Positions 51,179-60,207 of a stretch of 64,000 bases of DNA are shown one piece after another. The position numbers and the translations under genes were made by a program. The stretch comes from Variovorax sp. HW608 (lineage in GTDB: Bacteria; Pseudomonadota; Gammaproteobacteria; Burkholderiales; Burkholderiaceae_C). The notes beneath the pieces were generated by a model. That model did not search any database. It saw only the letters and a program-made list of their open reading frames with translations, and was not told the origin of the DNA. The DNA lies in assembly GCF_900090195.1 (NCBI RefSeq), contig NZ_LT607803.1, positions 7,528,229 through 7,592,228 on the forward strand, written 5' to 3'. Numbering within the stretch: position 1 is the first letter of the stretch; every line of letters starts with the position of its first letter.

Positions 51179-53887
51179 TCAGCGCGCGGCCAGCGCGTGG
51201 CGCGCCGCGCGCGCGATGCTCCTGGCATCGACGCCGAAGAACTTGCGCAGCGCAGCGCGCGTGTCGCTGCGGCCGAAGCCGTCGGTGCCGAGCGTGAGGT
51301 AGCGCCGCCCCGGCGGCACGAAGGCGCGGATGCTTTCGGGCACCGCGCGCACGTAGTCGGTCGCCGCGATCACCGGGCCGCTGCCGCCGGCGAGCTGCTG
51401 CGCGATGAAGGGCGTGCCCGGATCGGCCTCGCCGGCCAGCGCGCGCGCCTCGCAAGCCTGGCCGTCGCGCGCCAGCTCGCTCCAGCTCGTGACGCTCAGC
51501 ACCTCGGCCTCGATTCCTTCGGCGGCCAGCAGTTCGGCCGCCTTGATCACCTCGGTGAGGATCGCGCCGGAGCCCAGCAGCGTGAGCTTCGCCTCCTTGC
51601 GGCCGCTGAAGCGGTAGCAGCCGCGCAGCACCTGCGCCTCAGCGCCCGCGGGCAAATCCGGCTGCGCGTAGTTCTCGTTCATGAGCGTGACGTAATAGAA
51701 CACGTCCTTCTGCTCGACCATCATCTCGCGGATGCCGGCATCGATGATCACCGCCATCTCGCCCGCGAAGGCCGGGTCGTAGGCCTTGCAGTTCGGGATG
51801 GTCGCGGCGATCAGGTGGCTCGTTCCGTCCTGGTGCTGCAGGCCTTCGCCGCCGAGCGTGGTGCGGCCCGAGGTCGCGCCGAGCAGGAAGCCGCGCGGCC
51901 GCTGGTCGGCGGCGGCCCAGATCTGGTCGCCCACGCGCTGGAAGCCGAACATCGAGTAGTAGATGTAGAACGGCAGCATCGCCAGGCCATGCACGCTGTA
52001 GCTGGTCGCCGCGGCGGTCCAGCTCGCGATCGCGCCGGCTTCGCTGATGCCTTCCTCGAGGATCTGCCCGTCGGTCGCCTCGCGGTACGAGAGCACCGAG
52101 CCGATGTCCTCCGGCGCATAGCGCTGGCCCACGCTCGAATAGATGCCGACCTGCTTGAAGAGGTTGGCCATGCCGAAGGTGCGCGCCTCGTCGGCGACGA
52201 TGGGCACCACGCGCGGACCGAGCGCCGCGTCCTTCATGAGATTGCCCAGCATGCGCACGAAGGCCATGGTGGTGCTCATCTCCTTGCCGCCGGCCGCGAC
52301 CGCGAACTGCGCGTAGGCCGCGATATCGGGCTTGGCCACCACCTCGCATGCGGTCTCGCGGCGCGGCATGCTGCCGCCGAGCGCGGCGCGATGGCCCAGC
52401 AGGTAGTGCATCTCGGGGCTGTCGGCGGCGGGCCGGTAGAACGCGGCCGTGGTCGCCTGCTCGTCGGTCAGCGGCAGGTTGAAGCGGTTGCGGAATTCGA
52501 TCAGGTGCGCCTCGTCCAGCTTCTTCTGCGAGTGCGTGGTCATCTTGCCCTGCCCCGCGCTGCCCATGCCGTAGCCCTTCTTGGTGTGGGCCAGGATCAC
52601 GGTCGGCTGGCCGCGATGCGCCGCCGCGGCGGCGTAGGCGGCGTGGATCTTCACGAGGTCGTGGCCGCCGCGCTTCAGGCGGTCGATCTGCTCGTCGGTC
52701 AATCCTTCGACCAGGCGCGCCAGCTCCGGGTCCTGGCCGAAGAAGGTCTCGCGGTTGTAGCGGCCGTCCTTGGCGGCGAAGGTCTGCATCTGGCCGTCGA
52801 CGGTGTTGGCGAAGGCGCGTGCGAGGGCGCCGTGCACGTCGCGTGCGAAGAGGCCGTCCCAGTCGCTGCCCCACACCAGCTTGATGACGTTCCAGCCCGC
52901 GCCGGCGAAGAGCTTCTCGAGCTCGTCGATGATCCGCCCATTGCCGCGCACCGGCCCGTCGAGCCGCTGCAGGTTGCAGTTGACGACCCACACGAGGTTG
53001 TCGAGCCTCTCGCGCGCGGCGAGCGTGAGCGCGCTCATCGATTCCGGCTCGTCCATCTCGCCGTCGCCGAACACGCCCCACACCTTGCGCCCTTCGCAGT
53101 CGAGCAAGCCGCGGTGCGTCAGGTAACGCATGAAGCGTGCGTGGTAGATCGAGCTGATCGGCCCGATGCCCATCGAGCCGGTCGGGAACTGCCAGAAGTC
53201 CGGCATCAGGTACGGATGCGGGTAGCTGCTCAGGCCGCGCGCGTCTTTCGTGGGGGCCGTCAGCTCCTGGCGGTAGTGCATCAGGTCTTCCTCGCCGAGC
53301 CGCCCTTCGAGGAAGGCGCGCGCATACACGCCGGGCGCGCTGTGCGGCTGGAAGAAGACCAGGTCGCCAAGATGTTGCCCCCCACGCTCCCCCACTTCGT
53401 GTGGGTCGCTGCCCCCCCTCGGGGGGCGCTCGCCGCTTGGGGCGGCCCGGCGCGGCTCGGCCTCGGTGCGCGCGTGGAAGAAGTGGTTGAAGCCGGTCTC
53501 GAACAGATCCGCCGCGCTCGCGTAGCTCGCGATGTGGCCGCCGAGGTCGCCGTAGGCCTGGTTGGCGCGCACCACCATCGCGAGCGCGTTCCAGCGCATC
53601 AGCGAGGCGAGCCGCTCCTCGATCGCGAGATCGCCCGGGAACGGCGGCTGCGCCTCGACCGCGATGGTGTTGACGTAAGGGGTCGAGAGTTCCGGCTGCC
53701 AGCCGATGCGCTGCGCACGGGCCATGCGCGCGAGCTCGTCGAGCATCCAGCGTGCGCGCGCCGGCCCTTGCGTCTCCGCCAGCGCGACGAAGGCTTCGCG
53801 CCATTCGGCGGTCTCGACGGGGTCGGGGTCTTGCCGGGCGGTGTCGAGCAACGAGCGGAGCTGGTCGGGCGGAATCGGGGCGTTCAT
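51179..53887 (-). CDS. aceE: pyruvate dehydrogenase E1 component (homodimeric) with in-frame repeat insertion
   Basis: 902 residues. TPP-binding motif [20 protein letters not shown] onward to [45 protein letters not shown] (here [20 protein letters not shown]) and the C-terminal [20 protein letters not shown] transketolase part identify the homodimeric E1. Residues about 141-172 ([20 protein letters not shown] onward) have no counterpart: FNHFFHAR normally runs directly to [13 protein letters not shown]. That segment is encoded by a copy of the repeat family. No aceF/lpd gene follows, but ltnD does; a divergent Lrp gene begins at 53993. Confidence 0.94.
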   Translation of the reverse strand: MNAPIPPDQLRSLLDTARQDPDPVETAEWREAFVALAETQGPARARWMLDELARMARAQRIGWQPELSTPYVNTIAVEAQPPFPGDLAIEERLASLMRWNALAMVVRANQAYGDLGGHIASYASAADLFETGFNHFFHARTEAEPRRAAPSGERPPRGGSDPHEVGERGGQHLGDLVFFQPHSAPGVYARAFLEGRLGEEDLMHYRQELTAPTKDARGLSSYPHPYLMPDFWQFPTGSMGIGPISSIYHARFMRYLTHRGLLDCEGRKVWGVFGDGEMDEPESMSALTLAARERLDNLVWVVNCNLQRLDGPVRGNGRIIDELEKLFAGAGWNVIKLVWGSDWDGLFARDVHGALARAFANTVDGQMQTFAAKDGRYNRETFFGQDPELARLVEGLTDEQIDRLKRGGHDLVKIHAAYAAAAAHRGQPTVILAHTKKGYGMGSAGQGKMTTHSQKKLDEAHLIEFRNRFNLPLTDEQATTAAFYRPAADSPEMHYLLGHRAALGGSMPRRETACEVVAKPDIAAYAQFAVAAGGKEMSTTMAFVRMLGNLMKDAALGPRVVPIVADEARTFGMANLFKQVGIYSSVGQRYAPEDIGSVLSYREATDGQILEEGISEAGAIASWTAAATSYSVHGLAMLPFYIYYSMFGFQRVGDQIWAAADQRPRGFLLGATSGRTTLGGEGLQHQDGTSHLIAATIPNCKAYDPAFAGEMAVIIDAGIREMMVEQKDVFYYVTLMNENYAQPDLPAGAEAQVLRGCYRFSGRKEAKLTLLGSGAILTEVIKAAELLAAEGIEAEVLSVTSWSELARDGQACEARALAGEADPGTPFIAQQLAGGSGPVIAATDYVRAVPESIRAFVPPGRRYLTLGTDGFGRSDTRAALRKFFGVDARSIARAARHALAAR
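53372..53465 (-). repeat. repeat copy inserted in frame inside aceE
   Basis: This 94-base stretch carries CACTTCGTGTGG, a C/G hairpin block (CCCCCCCTCGGGGGG) and GGGGCGGCCCGG, the core shared with repeats at 23552, 29051 and 57221 and with the tandem units at 47248 (CCGGGCCGCCCCAAG). It contributes about 30 codons to aceE, between FNHFFHAR and GDLVFFQ, with no frameshift or stop. Its orientation relative to the gene is opposite to that of the yajC-secD copy. Confidence 0.8.
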
Positions 53888-53961
53888 GGTCGAACTTTAG
53901 GCTGCAGCCGACGGAATGAGATACCGTTTTCTACATCGCGTCAGGGATATGTGCCGCATAA

Positions 53962-53991
53962 AATGCTGCGATTTACCGATCTTGCAGCATT
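53962..53991. promoter_or_regulatory. 8-bp inverted repeat just before the Lrp gene start
   Basis: AATGCTGC (53962-53969) and GCAGCATT (53984-53991) are exact reverse complements separated by 14 bases, ending one base before the ATG at 53993. It may be an operator for autoregulation and divergent control of aceE, or an RNA hairpin hiding the translation start. It overlaps a possible alternative ATG at 53963. Confidence 0.5.
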
Positions 53992-53992
53992 C

Positions 53993-54454
53993 ATGGAACT
54001 GGACGCGATCGATCTGCGCATTCTTGATGAACTCCAGCGCGACGGCTCGCTCTCCAATGTCGAGTTGGCGCGCCGCGTCCATCTCTCGCCGTCGCCATGT
54101 CTTGCGCGCGTGAAGGCGCTCGAGAACAAGGGCGTCATCCAGCGCTATGTCGCGCTCGCGAGTGCCAGCGCACTCGGCCTCGGGCTCAACGTGTTCATCT
54201 CGATCAGCCTCAAGACGCAGAGCAAGCAGTCGCTCGCAGATTTCGAGCAGCGCATCGCGGAGCATGACGAGGTGATGGAGTGCTACCTCATGACCGGCGA
54301 CAGCGACTACCTGATCCGCGTCGCGGTCGCCGACATCGCCGCGCTGGAGAAATTCATCCTCGAACAGCTCACGCCGATCAGCGGCATCGAGAAGATCCGG
54401 TCGAGCTTTGCGCTGAAGCAGGTTCGTTACAAGACAGCGCTGCCATTGCCCTGA
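53993..54454 (+). CDS. Lrp/AsnC-family regulator, divergent from aceE
   Basis: 153 residues: winged helix [40 protein letters not shown] followed by the RAM effector domain ([20 protein letters not shown]). Its divergent position 105 bases from aceE suggests it regulates that gene, with pyruvate or an amino acid as signal (inference). The alternative ATG at 53963 would add ten residues but lies in the inverted repeat; ATG 53993 gives the family's normal start. Confidence 0.9.
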   Translation: MELDAIDLRILDELQRDGSLSNVELARRVHLSPSPCLARVKALENKGVIQRYVALASASALGLGLNVFISISLKTQSKQSLADFEQRIAEHDEVMECYLMTGDSDYLIRVAVADIAALEKFILEQLTPISGIEKIRSSFALKQVRYKTALPLP

Positions 54455-54488
54455 ACGGGCCAGGACCTCGCCGACCGGGTCACGAGCC

Positions 54489-55631
54489 TCATTTCGGCCA
54501 GAGAGCCCAAAGGCGCAGGGGCTGATTCATGCGGGCTGCGATGCGGCCCGCTTCCACGCCCGTCCCGGCGAAGTAGTCGGCCCGCACCGCGCCGACGATC
54601 GCGCTGCCCGTGTCCTGCGCCACCACCAGCTTGGCAAGGGTGAACGTGGGCCCCGGCGAAGCGAGCCACACCGGCGTGCCGTACGGAATGCTGTCGCGAT
54701 CGACCGCGATCGAGCGCCCCGGCGTCAGCGGCACACCCTGAGCGCCGACCGGTCCGGACGCCGCATCGACCTCGCTCAAGGCTTCCTCGCGGAAGAACAC
54801 ATAGCGCGGATTGCTCCACAGCAGAGGCTGCAGGCGCTGCGGATTCTGCGCGACCCACTGCTTGGTGTCGTCGGGCCAGGCGCTGATCTTCGTCACGCCC
54901 TGGCTGATGAGCCACTGCTGCACGCTGCGATAGGGCTGCTCGTTGGTGGCCGAGAAGGCCACGCGGACCATGTGCTGCGAGCCGTCCGGCTCGGTCATGC
55001 GCAGGCGCCCGGAGCCCTGGATATGCAGCATGAGCACGTCGATCGGATCGGCGAGCCACGCGATCTCGCGGCCGCGCAGCGCGACCTGGGCCTGCGGCAG
55101 CGTGTCGATCTCCTGCCGCGTGTACCAGGGCCGCTTCGGAACGAGACCGGCCGGGGCCTGGTAGATCGGGATGGTGTTCGTCGCGGTCGGGCGGCGCGTG
55201 GCGTCGAACACCGGCTCGTAGTAGCTGGTGAGCTTGCCGTCGGCGGGGCCGGTGTACGCCTCGACGCGATAGGGCTGCAGGCGCTGCATCATCCATTCGC
55301 GCTGCTCGTCGGTCTCCGCCAGCGACAGCTGCCGCACCTCGCGGCACAGCGGCGCGAAAGCCGCGTTGGGCCGCGCGCAGTTGGTGATCATCGCGATCCA
55401 GCCTTCGTGCAGGGCATCGTCGTTGAAGCCCGGAAGCTCCGACCACGCGACCGGCACCCAGCGACTCTTGGGGTGCGCGAGCGAACCGGTGAGCGGGCCG
55501 AGGTCGCGCGGCGGCGATGTCGTGGCCGGCGGCACCTGCGAGCTCCATTCGGGCTGCCGGGTTCCGGTGGAACAGGCGGCCAGCGTTGCTACGATCGCGA
55601 GCACAACCAGCCACTGGAGTCCTTTTTTCAT
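54489..55631 (-). CDS. mltA: membrane-bound lytic murein transglycosylase A
   Basis: 380 residues. Lipoprotein signal LVVLAIVATLAACS. The MltA core has GKLTSYYEPVFDATRRPT, LPQAQVALRGREIAWLADPI, MLHIQGSGRLRMTEPDG and the C-terminal 3D domain around QDTGSAIVGAVRADYFAGTG with its conserved Asp residues. It cleaves glycan strands to 1,6-anhydro-muropeptides on the outer membrane. ATG 55631 pairs face-to-face with the ATG of the small membrane gene at 55630: both start codons share the sequence CATG. Confidence 0.94.
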   Translation of the reverse strand: MKKGLQWLVVLAIVATLAACSTGTRQPEWSSQVPPATTSPPRDLGPLTGSLAHPKSRWVPVAWSELPGFNDDALHEGWIAMITNCARPNAAFAPLCREVRQLSLAETDEQREWMMQRLQPYRVEAYTGPADGKLTSYYEPVFDATRRPTATNTIPIYQAPAGLVPKRPWYTRQEIDTLPQAQVALRGREIAWLADPIDVLMLHIQGSGRLRMTEPDGSQHMVRVAFSATNEQPYRSVQQWLISQGVTKISAWPDDTKQWVAQNPQRLQPLLWSNPRYVFFREEALSEVDAASGPVGAQGVPLTPGRSIAVDRDSIPYGTPVWLASPGPTFTLAKLVVAQDTGSAIVGAVRADYFAGTGVEAGRIAARMNQPLRLWALWPK

Positions 55632-55788
55632 GGGTCTGATTTTGCTTGAAGCCCTCGCCGCCGGCGTCGTGTTCATCCTCATCATCTGGTGGACCATGTT
55701 CTCGGGCCGCAAGCGCGGCGAGATGCAGGACGACGAGCCCGCGGCCAGCGATGCGCCCCAGCGCGAAAAGCCGCCGGCGCGCGACTGA
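55630..55788 (+). CDS. small single-pass membrane protein
   Basis: 52 residues. MGLILLEALAAGVVFILIIW, a transmembrane helix, is followed by WTMFSGRKRGEMQDDE and a charged tail. The pattern recurs, from memory, in Comamonadaceae as a conserved hypothetical protein. GGAG is about ten bases upstream. Its start codon overlaps that of mltA on the opposite strand, so the two genes must be expressed from promoters lying inside each other's early coding region or upstream of it. Function unknown. Confidence 0.7.
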   Translation: MGLILLEALAAGVVFILIIWWTMFSGRKRGEMQDDEPAASDAPQREKPPARD

Positions 55789-55883
55789 CGTTACATGCCG
55801 AAACCGCGGCAACGACTCGAAGCCCCTGCGGGCTCCCGATAATCGACCGGGCTTTTTTTCCATCACCCAAAGGAAGGACTTCA

Positions 55884-56546
55884 ATGAAAAGAATCGTACT
55901 TGCCACCTGCGCCGCGGTTTACCTGCTCGCGGGTTGCGCGGACATGAGCGAATCCCAGAAGAGCACCGCGGCGACCACCGGCATCGGTGCCGGCATCGGC
56001 GCGCTGGCGGGCGCAGCGATTGGCTCCGCCACGGGCCACAGCGCCGGCACCGGTGCGGCGATCGGCGCGCTGGCGGGCGCGGGAGGCGGCTACCTGTGGT
56101 CGCAGCGCATGGAAAACCAGAAGCGCCAGATGGAAGCCGCCACGCGCGGCACCGGTGTCGCGGTCACGCAGACGCAGAACAACGAGCTGAAGCTCGCGAT
56201 CCCGAGCGACATCTCCTTCGATGTCGGCCGCTCGGTGATCAAGCCGAACTTCTCGCCGATCCTGGACCAGTTCGCGCAGGGCCTGCGCAACAACCCGAAT
56301 GCCGAGGTCCGCATCATCGGCCACACCGACAGCACCGGCACCGATGCGATCAACGATCCGCTGTCGATCCAGCGCGCGGCCGCGACGCGCGACTACCTCG
56401 TGGCGCGCGGCGTGTCGGCCAGCGCCTTCAAGATCGATGGCCGCGGCGCGCGTGAACCGGTGGCCGACAACAGCACGCCCGCAGGCCGCGCACAAAACCG
56501 GCGCGTGGAAATCTTCGTCGGCGAGCGCGCGCAGGGCCAGGGCTAA
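55884..56546 (+). CDS. OmpA-family lipoprotein (Pal-like peptidoglycan binding)
   Basis: 220 residues. Lipobox LLAGC, a glycine-zipper stretch (GIGAGIGALAGAAIGSATGH onward, residues 35-75), then an OmpA C-terminal domain: FDVGRSVIKPNFSPILDQFA, VRIIGHTDSTGTDAINDPLS and RAQNRRVEIFV, with the Asp and Arg that bind diaminopimelate. It should link the outer membrane to the wall. AAAGGAAGG precedes the ATG. Its stop overlaps the stop of the convergent response regulator by two bases (56543-56546). Confidence 0.92.
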   Translation: MKRIVLATCAAVYLLAGCADMSESQKSTAATTGIGAGIGALAGAAIGSATGHSAGTGAAIGALAGAGGGYLWSQRMENQKRQMEAATRGTGVAVTQTQNNELKLAIPSDISFDVGRSVIKPNFSPILDQFAQGLRNNPNAEVRIIGHTDSTGTDAINDPLSIQRAAATRDYLVARGVSASAFKIDGRGAREPVADNSTPAGRAQNRRVEIFVGERAQGQG

Positions 56547-57178
56547 GCCCCTCCCATCCCCCTGAGGAGGTTGGCCAGCTCCACGGCCGACTTCACTTCC
56601 ATCTTCTCGAACACGCGCGCACGGTGGACCTCCACCGTGCGCACGCTGATCGAGAGCTGATCGGCGATCAGCTTGTTGGGCAATCCCTCGATCACGCAGG
56701 TCATCACGTCGCGTTCGCGATCGGTGAGTTCGTCGACGCGCCGCTTCAGCAACTTGCGCCTGCGCTGCGCCTCGATCGCGCGCACCGAGGCGCCGAGCGC
56801 ATGCTCGATGCGGTCCACCAGCGCGTTGTCCGAAAAAGGCTTTTCGCAGAAGTCGAAGGCGCCGCGCTTCACCGCATCGACCGCCGTGGGAACGTCCGCA
56901 TGGCCGGTCAGGAAGATCACCGGCAGCGCCTCCAGGAGACCGCGTTCCGCGAGCCGGTCGAACAGCACCAGCCCGCTGGTGCCAGGCATGCGCACGTCGA
57001 GCAGCAGGCAATGGGGCTGGGCGCGCAGCGGCTCCTCGGCCAGGCGTTCCTCGAAGGCTTCCGCGCTCGGAAAACACTCGCTCGCGAGGCGGCGCGAGCG
57101 CAGCAGCCAGGCCAGGGCCTCGCGCACGCTTGCATCGTCGTCGACGATGAAGATCAGGGCATCGATGAGGGGTTGCAT
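56543..57178 (-). CDS. FixJ/NarL-type response regulator
   Basis: 211 residues. Receiver domain IFIVDDDASVREALAWLLRS, phospho-acceptor in LLLDVRMPGTSG, LTGHADVPTAVDAVKRGAFD and CEKPFSDN, then a LuxR-type output domain DELTDRERDVMTCVIEGLPN KLIADQLSISVRTVEVHRAR. The FixJ/TodT type, paired with the PAS kinase just upstream. ATG 57178 lies 25 bases into the overlapping repeat leader frame. The target is not known. Confidence 0.92.
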   Translation of the reverse strand: MQPLIDALIFIVDDDASVREALAWLLRSRRLASECFPSAEAFEERLAEEPLRAQPHCLLLDVRMPGTSGLVLFDRLAERGLLEALPVIFLTGHADVPTAVDAVKRGAFDFCEKPFSDNALVDRIEHALGASVRAIEAQRRRKLLKRRVDELTDRERDVMTCVIEGLPNKLIADQLSISVRTVEVHRARVFEKMEVKSAVELANLLRGMGGA

Positions 57179-57300
57179 AGGAATGTGAGTTTCCAACGAG
57201 CGCAGCGCAGGCCAGGGCACCCGCGGAACCGGCTTTGCCGGGCCGCTGGGTGCGCCCCCGGAGAGGGGGAGCGCCGAAGGCGCATGGGGGTGAACGTCAT
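57154..57300 (-). repeat. interspersed repeat forming a 48-codon frame between kinase and regulator
   Basis: The repeat core (57221-57291 with CGCGGAACCGGCTTTGCCGG and a C/G-block hairpin) lies between the kinase stop and the regulator start. An ATG overlaps the kinase TGA (ATGA, 57297-57300) and opens a 48-codon frame, MTFTPMRLRRSPSPGAHPAA onward, ending at 57154, 25 bases inside the regulator gene. This is the same layout as the yajC-secD copy. Confidence 0.75.
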
Positions 57301-59363
57301 TTCGTCGGCAGCGTGAAGCGGAAGACCGTGCCGCGCGGCTGGCGCGGCTCGAAGATCAGCACGCCGCCGTGCTGCTCGACCACGGTGCGGCAGAGGCTGA
57401 GGCCCAGGCCCATGCCGTCCGAGCGCGTGGTGAAGAAAGGCGTGAACAGGCGCGCCGCGACGGCGTCGCCGATGCCGGCGCCGAAGTCCGTCACCGAGAA
57501 CTCCAGCCAGCGGCGCCCATCGGCCGGCGAGCCCGCCTCGGCGCCGCGGCCGATCGCGCCCGCACGAACCACCTTGATGCGCAGCACGCGATCGGTCAGC
57601 TCGGGCACGTCCATCGCCTGCATGCCGTTGCGCGCGAGGTTGAGCAGCACCTGCTCGACCAGCGTGCGATCGCAATACACCATCGGCAGACCTTCGTCGA
57701 GCACGACCTCGACGTCCACGCCGAGCTTGTGTGCCTGCAGCCGCACCAGCGGCAGCACCGCGTCGACGAGCACCTGCGGCGCGACCGCCTCGCGCGTGCG
57801 GTCGCGCCGGCGCACGAAGTCGTGCACGCTGCGGATCACCTGTCCCGCGCGGTCGGCCTGCTCGGCGATGCGGCGCACCGCCATCGCGACGTCGTCATGG
57901 TCGCTGTCGCGAGGCGGGCCCTTGGACTCGAGCAGGTTCAGCGAGCCGGTTGCATAGCTCGCGATCGCCGCCAGCGGCTGGGTCAGTTCGTGACTGAGCA
58001 GCGACGCCATTTCGCCGACGGTGGCGAGCCGCGCGCTGGCCTGCAGGCGCTCCTGGCTGGCGCGCGAGAGCTCCTCGATGCGGCGCTGCTCGCTGATGTC
58101 GATGAAGGCGCTCATCCAGCCCGTCTGCGAACCGTGCGCGTTGATCAGCGGCGCCTCGAAGATCAGCACCGGAAAGCGGCTGCCGTCCTTGCGCATGAAG
58201 ACCGATTCGAAACCCTCGCGCGGCGGCATCGCGCCGGCCATGCGCACCGCCTGGCGCTGCTGGTATTCGTGCGCGAGTTCGGTCGGCCAGTAGGGCGCCT
58301 CGCGCTCGCCGTTCATGAGGTCTTCCGCGGTGAAGCCGACCATCTCGCAGAACGCCGGATTCACGTAGGTGATGCGGCCCTGCAGGTCGCGCGCCCGCAG
58401 GCCGGTGATGACCGAGTCCTCCATCGCCTTGCGGAAGGCGAGCGCGTCGGCGAGGTCGTCCTCGGCGCGCTGGCGGCGCCGCGTGTCGCGCGCCAGCAGC
58501 ACCAGCACCGACACCAGCGCGATCGAGATGCCGGTGACCAGCGCGGTGAGCACGTTCGGGAACAGGTCCGGCACCGCGCGCCAGCCGTCGACGCGCAGCA
58601 TCACCGGGGCGCCCGGCAGGTCGATCAGTTGCTGCGCGGTGAACACGCGCGTGCCCATGCGCCGCTGCGCGCCGATCGCGACGAGGCGCGTGCCGTCGAG
58701 CTCGGTGAAGGCGACCTCCTGGCCCCGGCTCAGCGTCGGCGCGACCAGTTCGATCAGGATGTCGCGCAGCGAGTAGGCCGCCACGAGGTAGCCGCCGCCC
58801 TCGACCGGCAGGCACAGCTCCATGACCTCCAGGCCGCTGCCCTGCGCGATCGGGACGTAGTGGCTCGGCGAAAACGCGGGCGCGCCGAGCTTGCGCGCCG
58901 TGACGCAGGCCAGGGAGACGTCGGCGAAGCTTTCCGAGCGGCGCTGGTCATCGAAGACGCGGCGGCGGTACGGCGTATCGGACGCCGCCAGCGTGTGCAT
59001 CATCGGATCGAGCCATTCCAGCCGCAGCCATTCGCGGTGCTCGCGCAAGAGCGCCGTGGCGCGCGCTTCCCACTGCTCGGCATTGACCTCGCCGGCGAGC
59101 GAGGCGCGCAGTGTCTGCGAATTGCGCTGGAGGTCGCCGCGAAGGTCCGCCACCGCATCGGCGGTGTCCCGCTCCAGCACCGACTGGGTCTGCTCGATCT
59201 CATGCCGGCCCGCGAGCCAGACCACGGTCACCAGCAGCGCCAGCACGAGGATGGCCAGCAGCACCCACAGGAACCAGCGCCGCCACACGGAGCGCAGAAA
59301 GCGCAGCCGCGCGAAGGCGGGCCGAAGCGCGCGGGCGACGGGCAGGGTGGAGGGCGTGGACAC
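57297..59363 (-). CDS. membrane PAS-domain sensor histidine kinase
   Basis: 688 residues. Transmembrane helices at about 31-52 and 272-291 enclose a periplasmic sensor domain of about 220 residues. A PAS domain at about 305-430 (GRITYVNPAFCEMVGFTAED) is followed by the kinase: LLSHELTQPLAAIASYATG (H-box), LLNLARNGMQAM (N-box), FGAGIG and GMGLGLSLCRTVVEQHGG. This is a FixL/TodS-like layout; the ligand seen by the periplasmic domain is not known. It pairs with the FixJ-type regulator downstream through the repeat leader. Confidence 0.93.
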   Translation of the reverse strand: MSTPSTLPVARALRPAFARLRFLRSVWRRWFLWVLLAILVLALLVTVVWLAGRHEIEQTQSVLERDTADAVADLRGDLQRNSQTLRASLAGEVNAEQWEARATALLREHREWLRLEWLDPMMHTLAASDTPYRRRVFDDQRRSESFADVSLACVTARKLGAPAFSPSHYVPIAQGSGLEVMELCLPVEGGGYLVAAYSLRDILIELVAPTLSRGQEVAFTELDGTRLVAIGAQRRMGTRVFTAQQLIDLPGAPVMLRVDGWRAVPDLFPNVLTALVTGISIALVSVLVLLARDTRRRQRAEDDLADALAFRKAMEDSVITGLRARDLQGRITYVNPAFCEMVGFTAEDLMNGEREAPYWPTELAHEYQQRQAVRMAGAMPPREGFESVFMRKDGSRFPVLIFEAPLINAHGSQTGWMSAFIDISEQRRIEELSRASQERLQASARLATVGEMASLLSHELTQPLAAIASYATGSLNLLESKGPPRDSDHDDVAMAVRRIAEQADRAGQVIRSVHDFVRRRDRTREAVAPQVLVDAVLPLVRLQAHKLGVDVEVVLDEGLPMVYCDRTLVEQVLLNLARNGMQAMDVPELTDRVLRIKVVRAGAIGRGAEAGSPADGRRWLEFSVTDFGAGIGDAVAARLFTPFFTTRSDGMGLGLSLCRTVVEQHGGVLIFEPRQPRGTVFRFTLPTK

Positions 59364-59372
59364 CGGCTTGCT

Positions 59373-60188
59373 TCAGAGCACGCAATGGGACAGCGCGGGC
59401 AACTGGGCGCGCGCGCGGTCGACCTGCTGCGCATCGATGTCGAACAGCACCACGGCCTCGTCCACGGGCTGCTGCGCGACGACCGTGCCCCAGGGGTCCA
59501 CCACCATCGACTGGCCCCAGGTGTGCCGGCCGTTCTCGTGCGTGCCGCCCTGGGCGGGCGCGACCACCCAGGCGAGGTTTTCGATCGCGCGCGCACGCAG
59601 CAGCACTTCCCAATGGGCGGCGCCGGTGGTGCGCGTGAACGCGCTGGGCACCAGCATCAGCTCCGCACCCTCGCGCGCGAGCGCGCGATAGAGCTCGGGA
59701 AAGCGCAGGTCATAGCAGACGCTCAGGCCCACGCGCCAGCGGTGGCCATCGCGCGACGGCAGGTCGAACAGCACGGGCCGGCTGCCCGGCGCGATCACGC
59801 GGCGTTCGTCGTAGCGCTCGCGGCCGTTGTCGAAATAGAAGAGATGGATCTTGTCGTAGCGCGCCACGCATACGCCGTCGGGCGAATACACGAGCGAGCT
59901 GTTGAACACGTGGTTGTCGTCCTCGGTTTCCAGCGGCAGCGTGCCGCCGACGATCCAGAGGCCGAATTCGCGCGCCGCATCCGCCAGGAAGTTCTGCACC
60001 GTGCCCGTGCCGGCGGTCTCGCGCAACCCGAGCTTGTCGGTGTCGCGCGCGCCCATCATGCAGAAGTACTCGGGCAGGACGGCGAGCTCGGCGCCTTCGG
60101 CGGCGGCTTCGGCCAAGAGCGCATGGGCGCGTGCGAGATTGGCCTCGCGCTCGATGGCCGACACCATCTGGATTGCAGCAACTTTCAT
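59373..60188 (-). CDS. carbon-nitrogen hydrolase (Nit2 / deaminated-glutathione amidase type)
   Basis: 271 residues with the nitrilase Glu-Lys-Cys triad: VLPEYFCMMGARDTDKLGLR, YDKIHLFYFDNGRERYDER and GLSVCYDLRFPELYRAL. The sequence resembles bacterial Nit2/deaminated glutathione amidase, which repairs an aberrant transaminase product, though a general omega-amidase is possible. ATG 60188 is followed by MKVAAIQMVSAIEREANLAR. It is 20 bases from the YhdP gene on the same strand, an arrangement conserved in beta-proteobacteria. Confidence 0.9.
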   Translation of the reverse strand: MKVAAIQMVSAIEREANLARAHALLAEAAAEGAELAVLPEYFCMMGARDTDKLGLRETAGTGTVQNFLADAAREFGLWIVGGTLPLETEDDNHVFNSSLVYSPDGVCVARYDKIHLFYFDNGRERYDERRVIAPGSRPVLFDLPSRDGHRWRVGLSVCYDLRFPELYRALAREGAELMLVPSAFTRTTGAAHWEVLLRARAIENLAWVVAPAQGGTHENGRHTWGQSMVVDPWGTVVAQQPVDEAVVLFDIDAQQVDRARAQLPALSHCVL

Positions 60189-60207
60189 GTGTGGTGACTC
60201 CTTGTCC

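Noticed and set aside
50717..53990. A very long plus-strand open frame opposite aceE and ltnD
   Set aside because: It is a GC-rich antisense shadow; its translation is Ala/Arg/Val/His-rich with no domain, whereas the minus strand encodes recognisable AceE and LtnD. Only its last part (from 53993) is the Lrp gene.
53963..53992. Earlier ATG for the Lrp gene next to aceE
   Set aside because: The added ten residues lie in an inverted repeat and are not needed for the winged helix; the ATG at 53993 gives the family start.
55815..55860. Terminator-like stem with T-run before the OmpA-like gene
   Set aside because: There is a run of seven T, but the best stems are short or have a long loop; too weak to list as a terminator.
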